Below are positions 25,201 to 37,200 of a stretch of 64,000 bases of DNA, in pieces. The translations under genes were made by a program, and so were the position numbers. Origin of the DNA: Gordionus sp. m RMFG-2023. Taxonomy: Eukaryota; Nematomorpha; Gordioida; Chordodea; Parachordodidae. The stretch's first letter is position 1, and the number at the start of each line of letters is the position of its first letter. The notes under the pieces were generated by a model that ran no database searches, was not told the DNA's origin, and saw nothing but the letters and a program-made list of their open reading frames with translations. The stretch lies in assembly GCF_954871325.1 (NCBI RefSeq), contig NC_088777.1:30233366-30297365 (forward strand). Direction: 5' to 3'.

Positions 25201-28200
25201 ATTTGTGACTGAGAGGAGTCTAATTAATAAATAATACAAGATAATAATAAATCCAACCAAGTGTAATCAATTCTTAATAGGTGTCTATGAGATTATTTGG
25301 TGCTATGATATGCACAGCCAGGGTTAGGCATGTTACTTAATAAAAGCCCGTTATAAAGTATAACGCCTAAGTTACCACTTCACTCTAAGTTAACGGTTAC
25401 GTTACCTTTTTTAGAACATATAATATTTACAAAGAAATGTCTTCGTTACATAATTATAAATAAGAATAAATGAAAATAGAAAAATGCGATAAAGAATTTT
25501 ATTGATTAATTTTTCTGTAAAGTCTAAAATAAAAAGCAGTATAATAAGAAACCAAAACTAATTTATTAATATTATTGTTTAATTTAATAAAAATCAGAGA
25601 TTATCATTTAAAACATTCAATAAAGGAATAATTTTTCAAAGACATCATTATTTTGTCTCCTGTTTGGTCCAGTAATCAAATTTGCAAATCAAAAAAAGGG
25701 CTATATGAGATGGGTAAAATATGCATTGTAATGAAGAAATATTTATATTATTGGATATCTATGCTTTATTTTATTTTCAAATGATTGATCGATATACAAG
25801 ATTCTTTTAATTTATCTCATAAAAAAGTGATGATCTTTCTAAATGAAGCTGCTTTAAATAACAAATTTTTCACAATCTAACATACAAGATTGGGTTTTAC
25901 CAAAATACTATCACGGTTATCCTATGCCGAATCAATGGCTGTCATTGTTTAAAAACTAAAAAATGATATATAACTAAATCCCACAGTAAAAAAATTAATA
26001 AAGAAATCCTATCACAGTTCTATTGGATTCCCTTGTTTTCTGTTAACCAATACAATTAGAAATTCCATTTTAACATTTAATATATTTTTTATTATATTAA
26101 AAAAAACATTTTAACATTTAATATATTTTTTATTATATTAAAAAAAAACATTTTTGCTAAAAAACGTTAAAAGATGTTTTAAAAGTAATGAGAATTGGCG
26201 TACGCAGCGGGGGGGGGCAGGGAGATAAATCCCCCCCCCCCCAAAGCCAAAAAATGCAGATGCCGGATATATTTTTCAAAAATATTTTTGTTTAGAGTGT
26301 TGTGCAGATTTAATTTAAAACATTTCCATATTTTTTAATTCGTTTGTAAATAAAAATTTTAATTTGTAAAAATTAATAAGAATATATAAATATGTTATTT
26401 TAACAACTTTTTACAAGTCAAATAATTTTATTTTCAAATAAATTAATAAATATGGAAATGTTTTGAATTAAATTTACACAGTACTTTATTAATTTATATT
26501 TGTTAATATTTATTCCTATCTCATATTAAATATATATTTAATTATATTTATTATCACATTCATCACTAAGTTTATCAATTAATTTCGATTTCAAGTTTTC
26601 CGGCGTAATATTATCTTATTATTTTCAAATTTTTAGTGGCGTAATATTTATCTACCATTTTTAAATTTCTAGTCAAATAATAATTATTCTGAAATTGTCC
26701 AACAGGGAGAAAGAAATTGCAACCTTGTCCTTCGAGATAGAGTCTCCGCCCTCAAGCAGTAACAGCTTTTATGGAGTTAGAAGAGCCGATTATTTGCTAT
26801 TACTGACATATCACATTGACCTGAAAGAAATTTTTCCTTAGAAGCAAGAAAATTATTGGATTCAATGCTTATTCCAAATTTTTTTTCTCATTAATGTACA
26901 ACTATTTTAGGTATTACTTTTCAAAAACATGATGACTTGATTAAGAAGAAGAGAATAGCGAAGAGTATTTATTAGAAATCAAGGAAATTAGGGCTAATGT
27001 TTATGAAGATTTTCATATTTTATATGTTACTGTTAAGTCAAAAGCAGAGCTATACGTGTTTAATATTTGTCTCACTCGACTTGCAGCAAGGCAAGCTCAT
27101 AGTTAAAACATTAATATAGGATCAGTAGAAGAGTATATCTTAGATACAAATACATTTATAAACAAAATAAATGAATGGTTTTTAATTCATTATGCAGCAC
27201 TTACCAATCTGCAAATATTATTTCCATAAAAGCCTTCCCAACCTTTTTCAGATGGTGATAGAAAAAAAAATATTTGTTGGATTTTTATCATGAAGATGTT
27301 AAAGTATCTTATGATGCTTTATTAGCTGAATAACTATGTTTATAAGATTAACTATGGTTGATACAGTCCCAAAAAATGCTATGGATACTCTGCATTATTT
27401 CAAACACATTTTAGATTATATTCCCAATGTATTAAAAGGGTTTTTATATATTAGCAACTCTTCCCAATAGTAAACTAATGAGAGAACATTCTCTTTTTTA
27501 ACAAGAATAACAGAGCCCTGCAGAGGTACCATTTGCAGGGAATGACCCGGATTTTTTTAAAGATTTTTACGACTAAGCTCAATTTTCAGGCCCGACCTGG
27601 ATTTTTTAAAAATAATTTATATTTATTTTTGATTTTTATAGCTAATAATAACGATTTCAAATATAAAAAATTTCAACCCGGCCTAGATGTTTTTTTAAAA
27701 AAATTTAGGCTCAGCCCGGGTGTTTATTTTTAAAAATTTTGGGCCCGGCCATACTGTCCAGCCCGGGGTGCAGGTCTCTGAAAAACATACCAAGAAGTAC
27801 AACTTTTGAAAGTAGATTGAAAGGTTTGGATCTTTTGAATATTCATAGGCATTTGACAACAAGCAAGGATGAGATAATTGAAAAATTAGCTCAATCCCAA
27901 CGAAGATTGGATTTTACATTTAAATATATAACATACAAAAATACAATTATTCCCTAAGCTTTTTGTGTATTAATTTATATTTCTAACATTTAAATTTTTT
28001 ATACTTTATATATAAATTTTAAAGCTCAAAAAATTCAAATTTCTATTTTAGGTCATTTAAGTGATTCTTTACATATAATTTTTTTATAATTCACATTAAT
28101 TTAAAATTGTGTATTAGAAATAGTTATTAGTCCTGATAAATTTATGCTTGATATTTTTAAAAAACAATAATATTTCTTAAAAAAATTTATTATCCCCCCC

Positions 28201-31200
28201 CCCCCCAGATTAAATTCCTGCGTACGCTACTGAATGAGAAATAAACGTTACTTTAAGTTCACAAACAAATATAAAGGTTATAGAAGCTCTTCCTTATATT
28301 TTTATAATTGGAGATATGTTATGTAACGTAACATTATTTGTAACTTTGCTCAACTCTGCACACAATTGCATACACTAATCTATTTTTTCCTGTAAAAAAA
28401 ATATAGTAATTTTAATACAATAAAAAAATATGATGAGGGCAAATATGGGATGCGATTAATTGGAGATATTTTTATTGATGCCAGTGAAAGAGATTATATA
28501 CTATTCGTTTATTCATTTATTTAAATTCTTTTTGGGAAACTATATTTGCAATATGCCTGATTTTATATGTACATTAATGTTTATACCCAGTGATATGATG
28601 TAATGTATGATTTAGATTTCATAGTGCAATATGTAATAATTTTATATTGGCAATTAATATTATTCTATGTGTGTAATATATATTTTATTATATGCGCAAT
28701 TATGATAAGTATGTTTTTATGTGAAATTAGCATGATTTTATATTTTGCAATTATTAAAATAAAATATTGAGTCTTTTTCTTAAAAAATGCTGTAATATTG
28801 TGTTTAATTTATTTTCGATATTATATAAGAAATAGTAAAAACATGTAAAATATGAATAAGCCCTTAAAGGGGCCCAGGTCGGAGGTCGGACAAAAGCGGG
28901 GCGAATGCCCCCAAATAGAGGGTATGGAGGCGAACCGCAGCTTCGGTAGTCTACCCCTGATTAATTCAATGGCACAAATAATAGCATAAGTTATAAAGAC
29001 AAAGATAGATAAAAAAAAACAATTTTTAAAAAAACTGGGCGAAAATAATGATCTATTAATATAGTAGGGCGAGACTTGTTAATCAATCTTTTTAAAGGGA
29101 TCGAATCCCGATCACGATCTTTTTAAAAAAGGGATCGAAATCCAAGATTGATCCTTTTTTAAATAAAGGACTGCGATCACGATCATTTTCTTATTTTATA
29201 AATTTCTGAAGTATATTTATGCCCGATGCAAAATTAACAAAAACAAAATTATTTATATTTTTGTAAAATAAATTTTTTATATCAATAGTGTAAATTTATT
29301 ATAAGGCCATTTCCAGATAGAACGTTTTTTCGCGGTTTTCGGGTAATATTACCAGCATTCAATTTTTTATTTCCAAAAAAATGTTAACTTCTCGAATTCA
29401 TTTTTTTATATAATATAATATTTTTAAAAAAAAACAATATAGATCCCCATTTTTTTAATCGTAAATAGAAAACAAACTGGTTTGATTTTAATAATAAAAG
29501 GCGTTTATGGCTCCGCTCCGGATTGTTTTTTTTCAGAAATAATATACATATATAAAAAAAAAATTCTAGAATTTAACTTTTTTTTGGAAATAAAAAAAAT
29601 TGCTGGGTAACATTATCTAAAAACAGCTTTGAAAAACTTTCTGTCTGGAAATAGCCTTATAGAATAATATAACAATATTACATTTATTTATAAACTAAAT
29701 TAGGCTTTAAATAATAATAAAATTCTAAATTATTATAATTCAAACATCCATGTCTTTCCTTAAACAAGCGCTTGATGGATTTATATCAGAATTCAAAATA
29801 TTAATTTGAATCTCATTTGAATAAAATAAATTAGGGAAAGCACATTTTGTAAAGATTTTTACACAAATGAATAAGATCTGACTATGGTTGATCCTGCAAG
29901 TTTTTCAAATGGGTATTTTTTTTAGCAAATTTTGCGGAATTGATACTGAATTGAATGAAAATATTGTAAAATCATCGTTAATAGAAATTATTAAGTTGTA
30001 TTTTATTTTTAGATTTGTAAAATTGATATTTAGGTTAAGTCAATTATGTATTGCAATTTTTGAGTTATTTTTATTTTCAATTATAATTATGATTCTTCAG
30101 CATGATTTTGGGCAAGGACGAGAACCCTCCTTCTAAAAAAATAAGTTCGGGTATGGCTTCAGTGAAAAATCTCTTAACCCGGTACGGGTTCAGGGTTCGG
30201 AGACCAGATAAATAATGACATATTAAACATCATTTTTTTTTAAAAAATTTGTTTTAATTAATATCACCATAAAAATAATTTATCATCATAATTATAATAC
30301 TACAATACAAGTTAAAAATTTACTAAATATAACAATAATAATTACACGAAAAAATGATCCAAAAATGTTTTTTAAAATTAATATATAAATTTTTTAAAAT
30401 TAAAAAAAAAGCTTGAACCCTGGACTTTAAAAAAGGATTTGGGTTTAGCGAAACATTGAGGGTTTAGGTTCTCGTCCCTGATTTTGGGATTTATAATTTT
30501 TAAAAAATGTATTTTAAATTTATTATTATTTTAAACTTTTTTGTGAGTCTAGCTTCTCTATAAAAGGGAAGCATATTGACATGTAAAATTCATTTTTTTT
30601 GAATTATTATTTTCTTTTATATTTTGGATTCGTTTTTTTTACTATAAAAAATTATAAAATTTCATTTTTCTTTTTGTGTAATAAAAGAAATAAAGATTCA
30701 AGCCTAATTTAGTTCTGGTAATAATATTCTCAAAGTAATAGAGGTAATAATATTCAAAAAGTAAGCGGCACAACGTGATAGATACAAGGCTAATTAAGCT
30801 TAAATTTTGGGTGAATTATTGCTGCTAATATGCTTCCTCACATATTGAATAAATCTATATTCTAAGAAATGATAATTAACATTATCATGCATAGCTGAGG
30901 AAAAGGTAAAATGTTCGCATTTGTATCTGTCACTTCAATAACTGTATGTATATTTTCTTCTAGATCATATAGACATTAGTAAATACTTAAATAATTTATA
31001 TTATTTATAATTGAATAAATAAAACTTGTATGTACCAAATCAAATTCGAAATGTTGTCTTGATAAAATTTATGAGAAAAATAAAAATATGGCGGAGGATG
31101 CTAAAAGATGATGGAGATAAAATAAAATTTTAATAATATTTTATTTAAATTTATTTTATTTACATACTTTTAGTAAAAAAATAAATTTTTAAAAGGATAG

Positions 31201-34200
31201 AAGGATCGAATATTAAACAAAATGATCTCGACCACGATCCTCAATTTAAGAGAAAATCATAAATCTGGGTAAATTGCCAAATTAACATCTCTGGTAGGGC
31301 GATAATTTTGAATGGTTATATATTTTAAATCATATATATTTTAATAATTTATAATTTAAATTTATTAGATTATATTAAACTTTCTTCATTATATATTGAT
31401 ATTTGTAATAATAATTCCTTTTTTTATGATCGTTCATCAATATTTTTTAAATTAAAATTTTTAATAAGGTAAAAAATAAGAGTGATAGAATATCAATGAA
31501 ACGGGGTAGTACATCAATTATAATAACAAATAAACACATGCTAAGTGTTGCATTCTCTAACTATAGAAATCGCAACACACTATATCATTTAAATGATACT
31601 CTTAACTCTAATAGGCTTCCTTTATAAAATGTTGTAACAAGTATTTACAAAAAGTTATAAAAGAATCCGTTGTTTAAAAAGCTGTTTATAACATTTGTCC
31701 AAGAGAAAATATAAATATAATTATATCTTAAATGATGAACATTTGAATAAAAAAAATTAGTTTTTAAATACATTTCACCAGCTATATCATTGTTATGAAC
31801 AGGAAATATATTGACCAACGCATATTATTCAATGGTGCTACGAAGATCCATCTTTTTCGCCAGAAAAAGAAATGATTAAAAACATGTTTAAATAAGTTTT
31901 AAAATCTATATACAATTACCCACAATAATACCTACTTATTATAACCCTAATATCAAGAACGAAATTTTACGAATAATGAATTCGACGAAGCTCGTGATAT
32001 AATAAAATAATTAGGATTTCTGCAGGGTCGTGATAATCAAGTCATTTAGCTGATTAATAAATATTTTATTGAAAAAGGAATATCTTTAATAAGCAAAATA
32101 TGTGAATGCCATAGAATTTATAGACATTAATCAGATGTTGGCATCAAGCTGGTGGACTATTCCCACTTTGCCCTTTAAGGGTAAATGAGAAATGTTGTGG
32201 TATTCCTTTAAGTTCAATTTTTTAAAAAAAAGAAATTAGTATATTTTGGGTATTATTCATAAATTGAAAATAAAATGATACTTGGTTAAATAAATTTTTT
32301 TTTGGATAACATAGTATTTAAAATTTTTACTTTGTACCATTTCAATGCACATTATTTACCATGCCCAATACCTTATTTCCAACTTGGTCCTGCTGTCGTT
32401 TAAGTAGCATTTATGTTAATCTACTTTCGCTAAACTCCTTCCACTATTTCTTACCTCCCAAATTCATCTAAATTCCGGTGGCACTTATTCTTTAACATGC
32501 TTAGCGATTCATTTTTCGCATCCACTCTCAATATAAACGGGGTGAGGGGCAAAAACTCCCATACTAATGACATTAATAACAAACGAAACCATGAATATCC
32601 TAAAAAAACATATTTTACAGATAACCAGAGAGGCATCTTCAAAGATTTATATTTTATTGTTCAGGCATCATAGAAATTAAGAGGACAGGGGTCTCCTTCC
32701 TTACTAGTAATAGGCTCCTAAAATTCGTCCCGAAAGGATAGCAGTGTTATATTTGAATCCTGTATACAAGCGACAATATTAGTAAATATCAATACTCCAT
32801 CCTGACCCACGGAGATACTAAAAAAACACAGTAAGCTCGTTACCAAAAATACAACATCAACATTATGGGAGATTTTGAGTGTAGGGTCTGACTACATATA
32901 CGAAACCAGAAAACAATCGCCAATAAATCAAAGCAATGCACTAAGAGACACTTTCAACTATGATGCCCTGATAACGATTTGATAGTAGAAAAAACCATTT
33001 TAAGCAAAAAATCGCTCATCTTATTACCTTTACTAGAAGTAACTATTCCCCCCTGTTAAACATACACAAGCGGAGTTCCAAGATATTATTCTAAACATGA
33101 ATATATCCAATCTTAGAATGCTTAAAGACCAAATGAAAGTGATTAATGGAGAATAAATACCAAGTGTAACCAAATATAAACTCATAAACAAAATAAGAAA
33201 TGGTTATCCACTAACCTAAAAATATCAAGAAAAAGGAAGAATCTTTTTCCCACTAATTTTATTGAGGAATGTTGGAAGGACCTTAAACATATTTTCTTCT
33301 ATGCCTATAACAATTTCTCAATAAACAGGAACTAAAAAATGGCTTTCGCCAAAACAACTATTCTAAATATTTATCGCAATAGATTTGAGGACACCAGAAC
33401 TCATAATTCATACAGAAACTAAACCATTTCTGAAAGCCCTCAAATTTGAGGAAGTTACCAGCAAAAATTATATAGACCCTGGAAAACAATTAGCTATATC
33501 AAGGCCAATTATACGTTTCGATTCCAGAGCCCCATCCCTAGTAGCTATTATACAACATCCAGCCCTTTACTCAACATCCACCGATTTCTCACTAGACAAA
33601 ATAAAAGAGACTGTCAACAAATTAAAGAATAACGAAAATCCGGGCTTAGACTGTATCAGGAGGTACATGAAGGCTGCAGCGGAAATTTCTTCTAGCCATT
33701 TTCACCAATGGAAATCTGGCAAGACCTCAGATGAAAGAAATAAATCAATAATAAGATTTTGCTCATAGATGACACAAAGGTTTGGACATCTATTAGTGAA
33801 ATATCAAAGCTTAGGCAATATTTTTCTGGCTAAAATATTGAGTTAGCCACTTTAAAAAATCGGCTAAAAATAGAGCCGTATAAAAACACTAAACTAGAGA
33901 AACAAAATGAGATATTTTTTATTAAAAATTATAAGGCACCTTTAATTTTATCGTGGTTTGCCTTTTATGGCTAAATTTCCGTTCTCCCTTACTGTATTAA
34001 TTGTTGTTTTATAAAAAAAATTAAAAAATGAAGTAGGTAAACCAATATGCGTTCTTTCTTTCTAAACCAGAATTGAAAAAAATAAAAGCCGATAGAGTAT
34101 GCGTGTAATATTCCTAACTAACCAAATCTCATAAAATAAAATAATGAAAGTAAGTAAACCTTCCACCGCATGTAAACGTAGTCAGATTTTTTGAGGTCAT

Positions 34201-37200
34201 CGTAATCGAAATCATCGGAATTAAAATTTTTGGCGTATTGATAAAAGTTTAGGAATTTTCCCTTAAAAACGAAGGATAAAAAAAATTAAGGTTACAATAT
34301 ATTCATTATTATTAATGCTTTTATCTTTTTTATTATATTTCACTCGTTTAAATTTCAAAATTTTTTACTACCTAAATCACTTTTTATATTTTGACCTCTG
34401 AATAGATCAATCGATGGATACTATTTATAAATATGTTTTGAACTAACGCAAACCCAATGCTTTTTGTCAACCTCTTCATCCGCTTCCCATTTTCGGGTCA
34501 AAAAGGGATATTTTTTGCTTATAATTTCTCCATCAAAAAATGTCGTTAATTTAGGATATTCCAGGGTCAAGCCTTTGATTTTGAGATAACCACACAAATA
34601 GGACATCTCGTCATCCACATTCTGCAATTGTGTATATAAATAGGTTTTTCGAATAAGAGTATATGTATATTTAGATAATAGGAAAAAAACCCTCCGAATA
34701 AAATACCTTACAGAAAATAACCACGGGGAAAAACTCCCGGAAACCCCCGAAAAAAGTTTAAATATATTTAGTATTTTTTAAAAATCAAATTTGAAGCTTA
34801 TAAATAACACTTTTTAAAATTGTCTCACATGACATAAGATTGGTTCAGGCTAATCACCTCTTCCATAAGATCTTCTTCGAAATCGAAGCGTGGTGGGGAG
34901 TGATTAGGGATACTTTATCATATGTGGGAGTTGAGTAAAGTAAGAGAGAAGAGAAAGAGTGAGGTAAATGTAAATTTGATTTTTATTTTTTGCTGTTTTT
35001 TATTTGGAATTTTTTTTTTACTAATTTTTATTTTGATTTAATTTTCTTGAAGGAGAGGAGAATAGGGGGAGGTTTGTTTTATTATATATTTATATATGGC
35101 AATATATTATTGATAAATAAATTTATAAGCGAGTGCCACAATCATGGACAGCTATTAGGAGGTATCTTATTATTAATCATTAAGGTGCAAAATTTATATT
35201 TAATCAACAATTGTTTATCAGAAATGAAAACGCATAATTATTGGTATTTAGACAATTGAATATTAATAATTTTTTAGTTAAAAAAATGTAGTTCAACAAT
35301 TGCTTAAATCAACAGCGATTAAGGTGAACTAGAAGTCTGCAAAGTAATTTTTTTGCGACCCGAGGAATCATAAAAACAATTTCGTCCGAGCCTGACCAGA
35401 ACTCAAAATTTTTTTTTCAACTTGACCTAATTAATCTTAAATTTGAGTGTGAATATTATATCATACAAAAACAAATAAAAATTATTTTTATTACCTTTAT
35501 TTGACCGCCATAATATAATCATTATTTATATTAAGTTGCATTTTATTTAAATTGGAAACATATACCTTTTATTCAGTTTAAATATTAAAAAACTTGGAAT
35601 ATAATTGAATTTTAAAATTATTGTGTTGCGATTATAAAAAAATAATGTTCATGAAATAATGAACATATTATAAAGATTTGTGTTTGGCCAATTTTCTTTT
35701 ATATGTACATTTTAGTTATCCCCAAAACACGTTTTGTCTTTCCCATCATTTTTATAATTTTGTCATGTTGTTTTGTATTTCCCATCAATTTTTATATATT
35801 TACAAAAACATAAGTGTCCTTTTTTTATATTTCTAATTTTATTGAATGTTTTAAATTAAGCTATTTAACAAAGGGACCCAGTCTAAGTTACCTCGCAATT
35901 AATAAGACAATATGTAGTTATGTTAACAAAATATGAATATTGTGTATAAAGAGACCCGGGCCGGGTCTGAATTTTTTTTTAAAAAATACCCATTTTAAAA
36001 CCAAATATTTGAAATAGCCATTTTTAGCTATAAAAATCAAAAATAAATATAATATATTTTAAAAAATCCGGGCTGAGCCGGACCTGAAAATTATTTTTTT
36101 TAAAAAAGCCGGGCAGGGCCTTAAAATATAAAACCCGAAAAGCATCGTAAAAAACTTTTTAAAAAAATCCGGGCCGGGCCGTGCAAATGGTACCTCTGCA
36201 GGTCTCTGATATAAATAAACAAAAAATGGACGTTTTAAATCTAAAATTACGTCGCTTAATTCATTTTACTGGAAAAAAAAATTATGAAAAATATATTTTG
36301 TTTTGATTTTTAAAAATTAATTGGTAACATATTTTTCAGACTATGACCGAAGATCGGCTCCGCGCCCCCTTTCAAAATTAAAAAATGCGTGATATAGATG
36401 ATTTAAGATTTTAAATTTGCTAAAAAAAACTAAAGTAGAAGAAACTGTACTAAATTTCTAAAACTTTTAACATTAACCCTAAACTCGTTCAATAAATTGA
36501 TTTCATTTCAGTAAAGTATAGGCCTACTCTTAACCCTTGGTAATGTACCAACCCTTATCCCCTATCAAGTTTCGTTGAAATTAAGTAAAACTAGTATTTA
36601 ATATTTTTTTATCTCTAGCACAAATCAGACATTAGTTTAAATCAAGAATCAGTAAAATCAAACAATTAAGTTAGGGCTGCATGTTTTTTAAATTTTCTGG
36701 TAGTTTCATTATATATTGGCCCTAGCCCATATCTGGTATCTGGCTAACCTTCTACTCATAATCCTAACCTCATGAGGCTGGTTTTTGGAAAAAATATATC
36801 TCTAAAGCTCAGTTACCATTCAGGCTTTATCCGGTGCTTAGTTTTTAAGCAGGACAGAAATTTTTTAATTTAAAAATATAAATTAATCACATTTTTGTGA
36901 AGTTAAACAAAGTAAAAAATTTTACTTATCATTTTATTTAGATAAAACAAGAGTAAATATAATTTTCTGTTACTTTTAGAACTTTTCAAGCAAAAACCAG
37001 GTTTTTAGCAGGGCTCTAGGTGGAACTAAACAAAACTTTAAATGTTGTATCAAGTCTAGCCTAAATCAGATCAAGAAATGAAGCAGATACTTTAGAGCTA
37101 AGAAGCAGCCATAAGTATCTATGGCTTTTACAGGCAGGAAAGTTTTTTAATTTTCTAGTGGTGGTGAGTATTTTTAGATTTTTTTAAAGATTTGGTGATA

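Larger units (their letters stand above)
26195..28232 (+). mobile_element. hAT with perfect 8-bp target duplication, inside the outer hAT
   Basis: The ends are GGCGTACGCAG followed by a long G run on the left, and a C run then CTGCGTACGCTACTG on the right. Perfect AATGAGAA duplications flank it (26187-26194, 28233-28240). It carries a decayed transposase, itself interrupted by a MITE at 27511-27780. A second, inverted copy with the same interruption begins at 62314. Confidence 0.9.
25320..28358 (+). mobile_element. Outer hAT of a three-level nest
   Basis: The ends CAGGGTTAGGCATGTTACTT (left) and, inverted, CAGAGTTGAGCAAAGTTACA (right) are similar inverted repeats. Subterminal GTTACGTTAC-type motifs occur on both sides. 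Flanks TGCACAGC and CACACAAT share only a core, so the target duplication is decayed. Own sequence remains at 25320-26194 and 28233-28358; the middle is the inserted hAT at 26195-28232. No transposase motif is recognisable in the remaining outer sequence. Confidence 0.7.
29073..31294 (+). mobile_element. hAT element with perfect 8-bp target duplication, carrying two MITEs
   Basis: Perfect TAGGGCGA octamers flank it (29065-29072, 31295-31302). The ends GACTTGTTAATC and, inverted, CCAGAGATGTTAATTTGG match over GTTAAT. Both subterminal regions carry GGATCGA/CGATC motifs (29095-29190, 31200-31255). A solo end of the same family (CAGAGTTGTTAAAGGATCGA) is at 41348. MITEs are inserted at 29304-29657 and 30113-30480. 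No transposase motif could be read. Confidence 0.8.
16538..34159 (-). other. GID4 intron 3, about 17.6 kb of nested transposons
   Basis: The intron runs from GTTTAC after exon 3 to AAAAG before exon 4. It holds a hAT end fragment, a 1.2-kb hAT-type MITE, a complete foldback MULE, a three-level hAT nest, a hAT with two MITEs, hAT and LINE relics and a mariner-type MITE end, each listed separately. The other GID4 introns are 192 bp, 191 bp and 3.7 kb. Confidence 0.85.

Noticed and set aside
34421-34627. Reading the GID4 exon 2 frame through to ...[10 protein letters not shown] as the protein end
   Set aside because: The extra residues follow a GT donor; the family's next block, GKFLxFYQYAK, is found at exon 3.
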